64,000 bases of DNA from Thermoflexibacter ruber (GCF_900113045.1 NZ_FONY01000007.1:4755-68754), one strand, 5' to 3'. Positions 37,201 through 46,041 are shown, counted from the first letter of the stretch. Notes: generated by a model from the sequence alone, not told the origin. A program made the numbers and translations.

Positions 37201-38577
37201 GCTAACGGAAGAAATAATCCAAGACTGGCTCATATTCGCTACAATAACCAACTCATTCCCGACCTTATTTTTGGAGAGAATGTAGAAAGCTATCAAATCA
37301 TAGCAATCCCGCTGGAACTGAACGATAAAAGTGTGAGAGGTATTTTAGAAGATGATTTAGGTACCTATGACGACCAAGCATGGAGATTGTTGCACTATCA
37401 AAGCGGGGAGCTTTATGAAGTGAATAAACAAGAAAAACCGCTTACCCAATTAGACCCAGGAAAAGGTTATTGGCTCATTATCAAAGAAAAACCTATTGAA
37501 AATGTAGATACAGGCGAAGGAACGACAGTGAGAGTAAGCTCTGCTAACCCTTTCTCTATCAACTTGAATCCAGGTTGGAATCAGATAGGCAATCCTTATA
37601 ACTACAATCTGTCTTGGTCTGATATTTTAGCTGCAAATCAGAACGCAGGAAGTCTTGGCAGTTTGAAAGTCTATGAAAAAGGCTTTAAAAATACTGATGT
37701 CCTTAGACGCTATCGCGGAGGCTTTGTGTTTTCTGCTACAGGGGGGACTTTGCGCTTCCCTACCTTAAAAAATGCTTCTATCAACTCTGGTGGACGTATA
37801 GAAGAAAAAGAACTCCTGACCAATCCTATTACCGCTCCTCATTGGGAAGTTCGCCTCACGGCAAAAATAGGAAAAACAAGCAATGAATTTGCAGGTTTGG
37901 GAATGAATCCTAAGGCAGAAATCTTAAAAGATGAGTTTGATGATATGACTTTGCCGAGATTTGGAAAGTATGTAGAGGTGAATTTCAACCGACCTGCTTA
38001 CTTTTATCCTAAGTTTACCAAAGACATCGTTCCTACTACTGACAATTTTATTTGGGAGTTTACCGTAGAATCCAACGAAAACGAAAAACTAACCACCTTA
38101 TCTTGGGACAATTCCTACTTTGGAAATGAAAAGCAACTTATCCTATTTGACCAAGAGCTACAGCGAATGGTGGACATGAAAGAGGTCAGTGAATATGCTT
38201 TTGCTCGGACAGTCGACAAGTATAGATTTAAAGTATTCTATGGCGACCAACAATTTATCCAAGAAAACTTGAATGCTGACAAAGTGATATTTACCAATTT
38301 CCCTAATCCATTCAGTAGCCAAACCCAATTTAACTTTACACTTCCGTTGAGCTTGGCAGATAGTCATGTGAGTATCAAAGTTTACAATGCCTTAGGTCAG
38401 GAGGTAGCTACCTTAGCTAATCAGTCCTATCAGGCAGGTTTTCATAACCTTACTTGGGAGGGCAGAGATGCTCAAGCTACTCCTTTGAGCAAGGGATTGT
38501 ACGTTGTTCGTCTTCAGATTACTAATACTGATAAAGGAATCAGCCAAGTACTCCACAGAAGTATTATCATTGAATAG
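34246..38577 (+). CDS. secreted protein with nine KNH-like domains and T9SS signal
   Basis: I start at ATG 34246, which gives a clean signal peptide (ending VVAQ) and 1443 residues. Nine tandem Kre9/KNH-like Ig domains of about 90 residues follow, each with an opening like ISSPNGGE, a W near the start, KIDLL, FTWTVP and DYRIRV. A further beta-rich region has GKGYWLIIKEK and LNPGWNQIGNPYNY, and the C-terminal 90 residues form a type IX secretion sorting domain (NFPNPFSSQTQFNFTLP, NALGQEVATL, GLYVVRLQ). The protein is therefore predicted to be exported by T9SS and attached to or released from the surface, perhaps as an adhesin. No catalytic domain is visible. Confidence 0.88.
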   Translation: MKKIFFTHYIILLLSLFAHQVVAQAPITIISPNGGESLSVGSPYNISWNFTPTTPAQDVFTIELLIGNTPYSIIANNVSANTFTWNVPNTLPERNDYRIRVSRTNNSAVNDLSDANFSILGGRVIRINTPNNTSVLTRGANFNITWLATFTDNFKIDLLQNGTVLTTISNATTGNLFTWTVPLMISVGNNYQIRITSIADPFVFAESNLFVIEQSIRLTSPNGGQSYAKGSSQTITWTTSSNITAAENVKIDLVSNGNVVQTILASTPNTGTANWTVPNVADGGNYKIRISLVSNANVIDESDDTFAIGVFVRVTSPTRGQVWNTGSTYQVRWTTNVLALLRVELILAGAVVRIIGNNIPSNTQSSIDFSVPSDLSNNDGYTVRVISLADANQQGSSEPFAILSPPTITVTAPQGGETWQKKKTYDITWQSGVAGNVRIDLLKNNVLTQTISNSTPNANRKFTWEVPTNIPSANDYRIRVSSLSLTNVIGQSQANFTIADADSIRITNPTAGLNAVIGTEVNITWTTNFGGNVIIELLRNGVFFTTLTNNTPNNGRFTWTVPATVNDIPIETGNFFRIRIRTADNAISENSPLFSIVAPSFQISSPNGGEQLVRGFTYPIIWLSNVQGGVKIDLYNNNFTFIRTLAQEATGGRFEWTVPNDLPEGNIYSIRITSLTNTNLITNSAGNFTILQGRLQVTVPIAAQTWYSNGFTYRIDWTNNTQRPVRVDLLRGSTVVQNIAVNLLANTTNFTLPELPEGTDYRIRVSSMENPTLVSESPLVRILRPTITVNFPRGGESLIQELRHQIQWTSNLPAEELVKIDLYIGDIFNRVIASSVENNGTFSWNIGTNVPVGSNYRIRVSVANVPNVFGTSASNFSIIRDNIPPVISDEIFPALFDASRGDITSIDPSFNVTDNLGTDGLTVNCIYRSISNAPNTTQGGWTTVNARFENGRYAASIPYNIFRGDIGVEYYIQATDRVGNTTTSPANGRNNPRLAHIRYNNQLIPDLIFGENVESYQIIAIPLELNDKSVRGILEDDLGTYDDQAWRLLHYQSGELYEVNKQEKPLTQLDPGKGYWLIIKEKPIENVDTGEGTTVRVSSANPFSINLNPGWNQIGNPYNYNLSWSDILAANQNAGSLGSLKVYEKGFKNTDVLRRYRGGFVFSATGGTLRFPTLKNASINSGGRIEEKELLTNPITAPHWEVRLTAKIGKTSNEFAGLGMNPKAEILKDEFDDMTLPRFGKYVEVNFNRPAYFYPKFTKDIVPTTDNFIWEFTVESNENEKLTTLSWDNSYFGNEKQLILFDQELQRMVDMKEVSEYAFARTVDKYRFKVFYGDQQFIQENLNADKVIFTNFPNPFSSQTQFNFTLPLSLADSHVSIKVYNALGQEVATLANQSYQAGFHNLTWEGRDAQATPLSKGLYVVRLQITNTDKGISQVLHRSIIIE

Positions 38578-38654
38578 TGAAGCCGAATTTTGTGGTTCTA
38601 TGACTCTTTCTGTGTAAAACTATGTAATTAATGGACTTAGTCTGCCATTGACTA

Positions 38655-38793
38655 ACACCGTAGATGTGTTATCTTTGTAGAAAATAATAAATATACCCAC
38701 ATAAAACCGCGTAGCAGTGGTATATTTCACGCCTACAGCGTTGTTGTACGTTGGGCTTGCTCTTTCCTACAAAGATGACAGCCCTACGGGCTT
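38655..38793. repeat. inverted pair of CTACAAAGAT...CTACGG elements
   Basis: The 349-base spacer 38578-38926 holds an inverted pair of one element. Read on the minus strand, 38684-38655 gives TTTCTACAAAGATAAC then TCTACGGTGTT; on the plus strand 38764-38793 gives TTTCCTACAAAGATGAC then CCTACGGGCTT. Between them lie small palindromes with GTAG or CTAC centres (ACGCCTACAGCGT). A 68-codon open frame over this stretch is not protein-like. The left arm overlaps a perfect promoter match TTG (38648-38650)-N19-TATCTTTG (38670-38677), so the element may bring its own promoter. Confidence 0.7.
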
Positions 38794-38926
38794 AAATTTA
38801 CACGTAGTATTTTCCCATTGGCTAACTCCACAAAAAGTGTCAGAGAACCCTAAGTTTCATTTTTTTGCTACCTTCTGCAACGCAATAAGTCCAAAAAGCG
38901 TCATAGATAAAAACTTGAACTGAACC

Positions 38927-39388
38927 ATGAAAAAATTTATTTTTCTTTATCTTTTTATCCTGCTGAGTGCTTTTTCTTGTGAAAAAAATGCAGACATTAC
39001 TTCCCAAAATAACCTTGTTATCAAAACGGGTTCTTCTTTTGGAATGTGTGCGGGGCTTTGCATCACCGAAGTAGTAATCAATCCTACGCAGATTGTGATG
39101 GAACGCAAGGCTTGGAGGGCTAACATAGCCAATCAGACCTGCCAGAGGACTATCGCTACCCAAGAATGGCAAAAACTTGCAAAAGCAGTTGATTTTAATA
39201 CATTTAAAGCCCTTCCAGAAACTATAGGTTGCCCTGATTGTGCTGACGGTGGGGCGGAATGGATAGAAATTATTTACCAAGAGCAAGCCAAAAAAGTAAC
39301 ATTTGAGTATGGTAAAGATGTTCCTCAAATAACCAACTTGCTTACTGAAATCAGAAAACTTAGAGAGAGTTTAAATAATTGTGAATAA
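38927..39388 (+). CDS. small Cys-containing lipoprotein, unknown
   Basis: The 153-residue protein starts with a lipoprotein signal with lipobox SAFSC (Cys18). The mature part has paired Cys motifs GMCAGLCITE and IGCPDCADGGAEWIEI and a further Cys between them, which suggests disulfides outside the cytoplasm or a metal site. I know the pattern only from unnamed Bacteroidota proteins and cannot assign a function. It is preceded by a repeat-rich spacer and is convergent with the TPR gene. Confidence 0.75.
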   Translation: MKKFIFLYLFILLSAFSCEKNADITSQNNLVIKTGSSFGMCAGLCITEVVINPTQIVMERKAWRANIANQTCQRTIATQEWQKLAKAVDFNTFKALPETIGCPDCADGGAEWIEIIYQEQAKKVTFEYGKDVPQITNLLTEIRKLRESLNNCE

Positions 39389-39397
39389 GCATAATTT

Positions 39398-42349
39398 TTA
39401 TCTCTCCCATTCCATTAGTTTTTCTTTGGCGCGGTAAATTATCTTAGCGTCTTGGCTATTGTCAATAATCCATTGCACAGTAGCCTTGGCTTGGAAAAGA
39501 TTATCCAAAGAAATATAATTGTCAGCAATAGCAAAAAGGGCTTCATATACCCATGTAGCATAGTTTTGATATTTCGCTTTTACTTTATATAGTTCTTCAT
39601 TGGAGGACAAATAATCTCCCTGTTCCTTGTAAATCAGCCCGATGAAGTATTGAGCTTCTGCGGCATAGACATTATTAGTTGCATGAATGACCTTTTCAAA
39701 GGCAGTTTTGGCTTCGTCAAGTTGCCCTTGCGAAAAATAGAGTTTGCCAAAGTAGAGATGCTCCACAGGGTGAGTATGAGGGGCATAAGAATTTTTCAAT
39801 TCAGTCAAATAATACATGACTTTCTCATAATTTTTCAAGACAAAATAAGCCTTTATCAAGCCTATTTTAGCTTCTATCTGCTCATTTTCTTCTGCATAGC
39901 TTTTTAGCACTTTTTCAAATTTTAAGATAGCACTCTGAAAAAAACCTATTTGAAAATCTATCTGAGCGGATTTGAGTAAGCCCTTCTTCAGTTTAGAGCG
40001 TTCAAAGTACGTACCTGCTCGTTCTGTATCCCCTATGGCATTGTAAGATTGACCTAATAAATACTCTGCTTCGCTTGTATTTTCTGAGGGGAGAACATTT
40101 TGTAAATACCTCGTCAAGGTCAAAATAGCTTTTGCATAATCTCCGTTCTCAAAATGAGTTTGAGCATTTTTTAATTCAAGGCTTTGTGTTTGCGACATAG
40201 ATGCCTGAGGGCGAATGAGCCTGCTCATCAAACGGTCAAGATTAGGAATATAGATGCCTCTCATGTTTAAATCCTGCAACCTCTGCAAGGCTTGCTGGGC
40301 TACTTCCGAATTGGGGAATTTTTCTATGATTGTTTTGTAGTCGTTTACTGCCCTATTATATACTGCCCCATCTGAGTAAATATCCCCTCTTTTTAGCAAA
40401 GCTAAAGACTGTACAGGGCTATCTGTCGGATTGTCTATGATTTGAGATAACATATTTCTGCACAAATCCTGACGCTTGCTTTCATAAAAAATATGGGCTT
40501 TTTGGTACTTAATCCAGTCTGTGTAGCGGTCGTCAGCATGATGAGCCTCCTCTAAAAGCCCCAGTAAATCCTCTGCCTCTCTAAATTTGCGAAGCTCTAT
40601 CAGGCACAAAGAGCGGTGATAATAGTTATGTGCAAAATCTGTACTTCCGTGTTTTAAAGCCAACTCATACGCATTGAGGGCTTGTGTGAAGTTTTTGATT
40701 TTAAAATAAGCATCTGCCTGTTTGCTATATGCCTCTTTTAGATAAGTTTCTTTACCCGAATTGACGTATTTTTCAAAATATTGGATAGACAAAGTATAAT
40801 TTTCCATTTGGAAATAGGCATAACCCAAGCCAAGATAACTATCTGCGATGTATAGCGAGTTAGTATGTATTTTTTGATAAAAAATGAGCGCAGAGTCAAG
40901 TTGTTTTAGATGTAAAGAGATTTCTCCAAGATAAAAATATGCTGCATTAGTCAGTTCTGAATTGTGAGGGAAAGTTAAAGACTTTCTCAGTGCGCTTTTT
41001 GCAGAGCGAAATTCGCCGTTATTGAAAAGTTCAACGGCGTAATTATAAGCAATGCGTTGGTAAGAAATTTGGGCTTTAAGGTCTTTAGAAGACATTTTTT
41101 CTATGTACTGCAAAGCAGATTGGTAGTTACCACTGTTGAGGTAGGCTTCACTTCTCATGCGATTGATTTCTCCTATGAAAACGGTATCATTAAGAAAGTT
41201 CTTTTCAAAAAATTGACAACCTTCTGTTGCATTCTTACTATCATCAATCTCGAAGTTGAGCCTAATGTAATAAAAAGAAGCAGATTTTTGCAGTTCTTTG
41301 TTGAATCTTAATTTTCTACACTTATCAAAAGCATGAATAGCTGCAATTTTTTCCCTCTGACGGATATACACGATGCCTAACTGATAAGCACCAATCTGAG
41401 CCAAAGAATCAGTTTCGTCGGCAACCTTGCTCAAATAATACGTAGAAAGAGAGAGCTTATTGACATAAGAAGAGCTATACGCTATACCCATTTTGTAAAA
41501 CAAAACCCTGTCTGTTTGCACTTTGCTTCTTTTGATATACTTTTCAAAGTATTGAACGGCGATGGCAGAGTCGCCTTGTGTCAAATAACTATCGGCTAAA
41601 AGCAAGTCATAAGCAGGCTGGTCTGCTTGCTTGCTTTTTAAAATTTGGTTAATGACTTCTGCATAACGCTTTTGATGGTAATAAATAGAAACCAGCAGGA
41701 GTTCAGCCTCATGTTTGATTTTTTCATCTTGCATAGATTTGGAGATGTCTGCGGTAGCACTGGCATAGTCCCCTTTCATATAAGCAATATAACCTGCGTA
41801 ATAACTTGCTAAATAGGCATAATTATGCTCGCCTCCTTTAATTTTTTGTAAGATTTTATTTGCGTTTTGATAATCTTTGTTTACAAAGTAGCTGTATGCC
41901 AACTGATAAGCAAGATGCACATTGCCCAAATTGGGCTTTTCTAAATCCAATTTTTTCAAGTACTTTGCCGCTTGGACATAGTCGCCTTGTTGAAAAAACT
42001 GCGTGCCTAATTGGGCATAGGTATTTAGTGTGAAGTGATGATAGGGATACTTGCTAACGAGTTGATTTACATAGTAATCAAAATCAGGATTTTTCAAATA
42101 TAAAGCGCATAAGACCAAGTAGTTCTGGGCTTTGATACTATTCTCATCGTCAAGGTCTTTGGCTACATACTGCTCAAATAGTAGTTTGGCAGCGGCATAT
42201 TTTTCTTTTTCAAATAGCTCTACAGCGGTATAGTAATCTTTTTCACTACTAACGCCGTTTTGTTGGCTAATAGGGTTTTGGGCAAAAACTACACAAGTAT
42301 TTACTATCAGTAGCAATAGTAGTATCCTGATAAATCGCATTGTGTTCAA
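39398..42349 (-). CDS. large tetratricopeptide-repeat protein
   Basis: The 983-residue protein has a signal peptide ending CVVFAQ (residue 24) and then TPR-like helix pairs over almost its whole length (for example SYLGLGYAYFQMENYTLSIQYFEKYV and QTHFENGDYAKAILTLTRYLQ). Such periplasmic TPR solenoids act as scaffolds for cell-envelope complexes, but no partner domain is present here. No catalytic motif is visible. A TACTTTTG box at 42410-42403 on the minus strand, 54 bases before the start, is a probable promoter. Confidence 0.9.
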   Translation of the reverse strand: MNTMRFIRILLLLLIVNTCVVFAQNPISQQNGVSSEKDYYTAVELFEKEKYAAAKLLFEQYVAKDLDDENSIKAQNYLVLCALYLKNPDFDYYVNQLVSKYPYHHFTLNTYAQLGTQFFQQGDYVQAAKYLKKLDLEKPNLGNVHLAYQLAYSYFVNKDYQNANKILQKIKGGEHNYAYLASYYAGYIAYMKGDYASATADISKSMQDEKIKHEAELLLVSIYYHQKRYAEVINQILKSKQADQPAYDLLLADSYLTQGDSAIAVQYFEKYIKRSKVQTDRVLFYKMGIAYSSSYVNKLSLSTYYLSKVADETDSLAQIGAYQLGIVYIRQREKIAAIHAFDKCRKLRFNKELQKSASFYYIRLNFEIDDSKNATEGCQFFEKNFLNDTVFIGEINRMRSEAYLNSGNYQSALQYIEKMSSKDLKAQISYQRIAYNYAVELFNNGEFRSAKSALRKSLTFPHNSELTNAAYFYLGEISLHLKQLDSALIFYQKIHTNSLYIADSYLGLGYAYFQMENYTLSIQYFEKYVNSGKETYLKEAYSKQADAYFKIKNFTQALNAYELALKHGSTDFAHNYYHRSLCLIELRKFREAEDLLGLLEEAHHADDRYTDWIKYQKAHIFYESKRQDLCRNMLSQIIDNPTDSPVQSLALLKRGDIYSDGAVYNRAVNDYKTIIEKFPNSEVAQQALQRLQDLNMRGIYIPNLDRLMSRLIRPQASMSQTQSLELKNAQTHFENGDYAKAILTLTRYLQNVLPSENTSEAEYLLGQSYNAIGDTERAGTYFERSKLKKGLLKSAQIDFQIGFFQSAILKFEKVLKSYAEENEQIEAKIGLIKAYFVLKNYEKVMYYLTELKNSYAPHTHPVEHLYFGKLYFSQGQLDEAKTAFEKVIHATNNVYAAEAQYFIGLIYKEQGDYLSSNEELYKVKAKYQNYATWVYEALFAIADNYISLDNLFQAKATVQWIIDNSQDAKIIYRAKEKLMEWER

Positions 42350-42402
42350 AGGGTAAATTTTAGGTTGTTAAAGGGTCGTCAAAGTTGCTGTATGCCTTAC
42401 TG

Positions 42403-42410
42403 CAAAAGTA
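42403..42410 (-). promoter_or_regulatory. -7 promoter box of the TPR gene
   Basis: TACTTTTG on the minus strand fits TAnnTTTG, 54 bases before the start at 42349. Confidence 0.45.
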
Positions 42411-42438
42411 TGATTTTTTTGATAAACGCTTGCATTTT

Positions 42439-43362
42439 TTATAGTTTTTTTCCCTGTAAAAAACTCTTGATGTCCATTTGTTTTCTGCCTTCTGCTTGTA
42501 TTTCTTCTACACTCACGAAGCCATCAAGGGTAGCAATATGTAAAAAGGTTTTATTATCTGTTCTAAAAGTTCCTACTTCGCCAAAAGGTTCACTTTCCAC
42601 AGGTTTGACTTTATAAATTTTGTAAATGTTGCCACTAATCTCCGTCCATGCCGTAGGAATGGGCGAAAGTCCTCTCACAAAATTATATACCTGCCTTGCG
42701 GTTTGATGAAAGTTAATTTGGCAAGTTTCCTTAAAAATCTTAGGTGCGGTTTTCAATTCTTCAGCAGGAATGAGCGGTTGTGGGCTTGGTTTTACTTCAC
42801 CTCTTTCTATCAGTTGTACGGTTTTTAAGACTAGGTTTGCCCCTTTGTGCATGAGCCTCTCGTACAATATTCCTACCGTATCTTCCTCATAAATAGGCTC
42901 TTTCTCTTGTAAAATCAAATCTCCTGTATCTATTTCATGTTGTAAGAAAAAAGTAGTTACTCCTGTTTCTTTCTCTCCATTGATGATAGCCCAATTGATG
43001 GGGGCAGCACCGCGATACTGCGGTAAGAGCGAGCCATGCAAGTTAAAAGTTCCCAAAGGAGGCATAGTCCAGACAGCCTCTGGCAACATTCGGAAGGCAA
43101 CCACTATCTGTAAATCTGCTTGGTAAGATGCAAGTTCTGCTAAAAAATCTGGGTTTTTCAATTTCTCAGGTTGCAAAACAGGGATATTGTACTGTAAAGC
43201 ATATTGCTTGACCGCAGAAGGCACTAAAGCAGAGCCTCTTTTACCTTCTTTGTCTGTGGCAGTAACGACAGCAACTATATTGTAGTTGTTTTTTATCAAA
43301 ATTTCTAAGGAAGGCACAGCAAACTCTGGCGTTCCCATGAAAATAATACGCAGGTTCTTCAT
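42439..43362 (-). CDS. fmt: methionyl-tRNA formyltransferase
   Basis: The enzyme formylates initiator Met-tRNA with 10-formyl-tetrahydrofolate. The 307-residue protein shows MGTPEFAVPSLE at residues 9-20, the catalytic residues Asn107, His109 and Asp145 in NLHGSLLPQYRGAAPINWA and HEIDTGD, and a C-terminal OB-like tRNA-binding domain (QTARQVYNFVRGLSPIPTAWTE). Length and order are normal. A TAAATTTG box at 43386-43379 lies 16 bases before the start. The peptide deformylase gene, often a neighbour, is not present. Confidence 0.96.
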   Translation of the reverse strand: MKNLRIIFMGTPEFAVPSLEILIKNNYNIVAVVTATDKEGKRGSALVPSAVKQYALQYNIPVLQPEKLKNPDFLAELASYQADLQIVVAFRMLPEAVWTMPPLGTFNLHGSLLPQYRGAAPINWAIINGEKETGVTTFFLQHEIDTGDLILQEKEPIYEEDTVGILYERLMHKGANLVLKTVQLIERGEVKPSPQPLIPAEELKTAPKIFKETCQINFHQTARQVYNFVRGLSPIPTAWTEISGNIYKIYKVKPVESEPFGEVGTFRTDNKTFLHIATLDGFVSVEEIQAEGRKQMDIKSFLQGKKL

Positions 43363-43378
43363 TGGTCGGTTTTTTATA

Positions 43379-43386
43379 CAAATTTA
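43379..43386 (-). promoter_or_regulatory. fmt: fmt -7 promoter box
   Basis: TAAATTTG on the minus strand fits TAnnTTTG, just upstream of fmt; the leader would be very short. Confidence 0.4.
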
Positions 43387-43592
43387 AGTAAGATTTGGAG
43401 GGTTCTACTTTTTTGATTGGTAATTTTTACTCTGTAATAACTTATCAGAAACCCTTGCTTTTATTTTTAGCATTTTTATTTACAGTTCTCTTTATTTATC
43501 TACTGTAAAGAAGCCTTTATTTTACATCTTTTCTCAGTTTATGCTTTACTTACAAAACCTTCCAATAATTTTCCTTATTCAAAATACTTGCA

Positions 43593-43600
43593 TAGTTTTG
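43593..43600 (+). promoter_or_regulatory. -7 promoter box of the NYN gene
   Basis: TAGTTTTG fits TAnnTTTG, 113 bases before the ATG at 43714. The rest of the 351-base spacer 43363-43713 is A+T-rich and I see no gene or strong structure in it. Confidence 0.4.
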
Positions 43601-43713
43601 TGAAAGCAGATTTTAGAATAAAAGCAGGATAGGCAGAAGGCAAATCCTATGACATTGACATACAATAGGCAATAGTAAATATAAATAACACATTTTTAAT
43701 TCATTACAAGAAC

Positions 43714-44712
43714 ATGATAGAAGCAGACAAAAGATTAACAAGAATAGGAGTATTTTATGACGGGAATTACTTTTTACACGTAAGCAATTATTATAACTAC
43801 GAACACGCACGAAAAGCACGCATTAGCATAGGAGGTTTACATGATTTTATTAGAAGTAAAGTAGCACAAGAAGAAGGAAATGATATTAGATATTGTCAAA
43901 TCGTTGATTCACATTATTTTAGAGGAAGATTAACCATTTCAGAAGCAAGTAGCCCCAATAAACTATTATCTGATAGATTGTTTGATGATGTGCTGATGAA
44001 TGAAGGGGTAATTACGCATTACCTTCCTCTAAAAACGCGTGGAGGGAAATTAGAAGAAAAAGGAATAGATGTTTGGCTTGCTTTGGAGGCTTTTGAGTTG
44101 GCTTTATACAAAAAATACAATGTAGTAGTTTTGATAGCTTCCGACGGGGACTATGTGCCTTTGGTTCGTAAGTTAAATACGCTGGGAACGCGGGTAATGG
44201 TTTTGAGTTGGGATTTCGAGTATCGCACTGACGCAGGAAAAGAGATGGTTACGCGTACTTCCCAAGACCTACTTGAGGAGGTTACTTATGCAGTACCTAT
44301 GCACGAAATCATAGAGAATCGTGCAAAAAGAAATGACCCGATTATTAATAATATTTTTGTCCAAGAAGCTCCTAAGTACGTGGACAATAAGGAATCAGAC
44401 AATAAGATTCGCCAAAGCACCATAGTAAGTGTGAAAAATGGCTATGGCTTTATTTTTGCCCGCCCTGACAATTTATTTTTTCATTACTCTGACGTAGTAG
44501 AGGGCGACTTCAATGAGTTAGCAGACGGCGACTCGGTAGAGTACACAATAGGCAGAAATCGCGAAGGGGGAGAAGTAGCACGTAACGTAAAAAAAATAAG
44601 GACGCAACAAACCGATAATAGTGGTACCAATGAATATGCCCGCACTACTTATTACGAGATGAAAGCCAAAGCCAATCCTTTCGGCAATGGGGGGAGCTAT
44701 GCCTCTGAGTAG
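43714..44712 (+). CDS. NYN-domain protein with C-terminal cold-shock-like domain
   Basis: The 332-residue protein joins a NYN (LabA/DUF88) PIN-like nuclease domain and a cold-shock-like OB domain. The NYN acidic residues are Asp16 in GVFYDGNYF, the Asp in KGIDVWLALEAFEL and the pair in IASDGDYVPLVRKL. The C-terminal part (about residues 225-300) has VSVKNGYGFIFARPDNLFFHYSDVV, like cold-shock domains with their RNA-binding aromatics (GYGFI, LFFHYSD). An RNA-processing or RNA-decay role is therefore likely. The gene stands alone and is closed by a strong terminator. Confidence 0.9.
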   Translation: MIEADKRLTRIGVFYDGNYFLHVSNYYNYEHARKARISIGGLHDFIRSKVAQEEGNDIRYCQIVDSHYFRGRLTISEASSPNKLLSDRLFDDVLMNEGVITHYLPLKTRGGKLEEKGIDVWLALEAFELALYKKYNVVVLIASDGDYVPLVRKLNTLGTRVMVLSWDFEYRTDAGKEMVTRTSQDLLEEVTYAVPMHEIIENRAKRNDPIINNIFVQEAPKYVDNKESDNKIRQSTIVSVKNGYGFIFARPDNLFFHYSDVVEGDFNELADGDSVEYTIGRNREGGEVARNVKKIRTQQTDNSGTNEYARTTYYEMKAKANPFGNGGSYASE

Positions 44713-44743
44713 AGGGACTGATAGACGAAATATTTTTTGTAGC

Positions 44744-44776
44744 AGACCAACTTTTTCTGAGTTGGTTTGTTTTGTT
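44744..44776 (+). terminator. terminator after the NYN gene
   Basis: ACCAACT (44746-44752) and AGTTGGT (44760-44766) form a perfect stem with a 7-base loop, followed by TTGTTTTG. Confidence 0.75.
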
Positions 44777-44874
44777 AATTAGTAGATTGAAAGACTTATT
44801 TGGTAATTAGAGATTTTATTTGTATATTTATTAAGTATTGTTGATATTGATAATAGGTAATAAAATATAGCACG

Positions 44875-45171
44875 ATGAGTCAATTTATGGTCGATATAAA
44901 CCTACCAGAGTACCCAACAGAGGAGTTTTTTGCACTGATTCCTGAGCAAAGAGCCAAGATAAATAAGCTCATGAGCGAAGGAATCATTACAAGCTATACA
45001 CTTTCCGAAGATAGACTCAAACTTTGGGTAATGGTCAATGCAAATACAGAAACAGAGGTGATGGACGTACTTGCGAGCTTCCCCATGCTCAAATTCATGC
45101 GTTTTCAAATCCACTCCTTGATGTTTCACCAAGCCATAGCCTTTCGTTTCCCTGCTATTTCACTGAACTGA
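44875..45171 (+). CDS. muconolactone-isomerase-like small protein
   Basis: The 98-residue protein resembles the muconolactone delta-isomerase/YciI-like dimeric ferredoxin fold: a first strand QFMVDINLPEYPTEEFFALIPEQRAKI, then GIITSYTLSEDRLKLWVMVNANTETEVMDVLASFPM and LKFMRFQIHSLMFH. Such small proteins are often found without any aromatic degradation pathway, as here, so real isomerase activity is doubtful and the role is unknown. It is flanked by separate promoters and terminators. Confidence 0.75.
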   Translation: MSQFMVDINLPEYPTEEFFALIPEQRAKINKLMSEGIITSYTLSEDRLKLWVMVNANTETEVMDVLASFPMLKFMRFQIHSLMFHQAIAFRFPAISLN

Positions 45172-45230
45172 TTACTTGTAGAGATTTTGGTAAAACTATC
45201 TAAATGTTTTCACTTATTCATATCAAATAT

Positions 45231-45238
45231 TAATTTTG
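45231..45238 (+). promoter_or_regulatory. yebC -7 promoter box
   Basis: TAATTTTG fits TAnnTTTG, 46 bases before the ATG at 45285. Confidence 0.5.
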
Positions 45239-45284
45239 CATAAAAATTATCATCATTCATCTGTAATTTAACTGAAAGCATAAG

Positions 45285-45998
45285 ATGGGAAGAGCATTTG
45301 AAGCCCGCCGCTCACGCAAAGAAAAAAGGTGGGACATGATGTCTAAGACATTTACCAAGTACGGTCGCGAAATCTCTATTGCCGTAAAGCAAGGCGGTGC
45401 AGACCCCGAAATTAACGCTCGCCTGCGTATGATTATCCAAAATGCACGCCAAGCCAATATGCCCAAAGACCGCATAGAAAATGCTATTAAGAAGGCATCA
45501 TCGAAGGAAGAGGGAGATTTTGAGGAAGTAGTCTATGAAGGCTACGGACCTTATGGCGTAGCTATCTTAGTAGAGTGTGCCACTGATAACCCTACGCGTA
45601 CTGTTGCTATGGTACGTATGCACTTTAACCGTTCCAATGGCTCTTTGGGAAAATCTGGCTCTTTAGACTTTATTTTTCAACGCAAAGGTATTTTTACTGT
45701 TGCTCCCGAAGGAGTGAATAAAGATGACCTCGAGCTCGAGCTTATTGATTTTGGTTTGGAAGAGATTTATGATAACGAAGAAGGGAATTTGGTCATTCAA
45801 ACTTCTTTCACTGACTTTGGGACAATGCAAAAAGCCTTAGAAGATAGAAAAATTAACGTTATTAATGCTAAGTTAGCACGTATCCCTACTTCTACCGTGG
45901 ATAGCCTTACCGACGAGCAGGCAGAAGAAATTTTGGATTTGATTGACAAGTTTGAGGAAGAAGATGACGTACAAGCAGTTTATCATAACATGGCATAA
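45285..45998 (+). CDS. yebC: YebC/PmpR (TACO1) family regulator
   Basis: The 237-residue protein is a full YebC/TACO1 family member with MGRAFEARRSRKEKRWDMMSKTFTKYGREI at the start, ARQANMPKDRIENAIKKA, YEGYGPYGVAILVECATDNPTRT and the acidic C-terminal domain LTDEQAEEILDLIDKFEEEDDVQAVYHN. Members were named as transcription regulators, while the mitochondrial and several bacterial ones act in translation of proline-rich stretches. Which applies here cannot be read from the sequence. The usual ruvC neighbour is absent. Confidence 0.95.
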   Translation: MGRAFEARRSRKEKRWDMMSKTFTKYGREISIAVKQGGADPEINARLRMIIQNARQANMPKDRIENAIKKASSKEEGDFEEVVYEGYGPYGVAILVECATDNPTRTVAMVRMHFNRSNGSLGKSGSLDFIFQRKGIFTVAPEGVNKDDLELELIDFGLEEIYDNEEGNLVIQTSFTDFGTMQKALEDRKINVINAKLARIPTSTVDSLTDEQAEEILDLIDKFEEEDDVQAVYHNMA

Positions 45999-46041
45999 TT
46001 TCATTTTTTATTGCTAAATTTACCTCAAAATCAAAAATAAC

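Noticed and set aside
34246-38577. KNH domain repeats as recent DNA tandem repeats
   Set aside because: The nine units are clearly similar in protein pattern but diverged in DNA, so they are old domain duplications.
38717-38923. 68-codon plus-strand frame
   Set aside because: It is made of repeat DNA with small palindromes and shows no conserved protein pattern.
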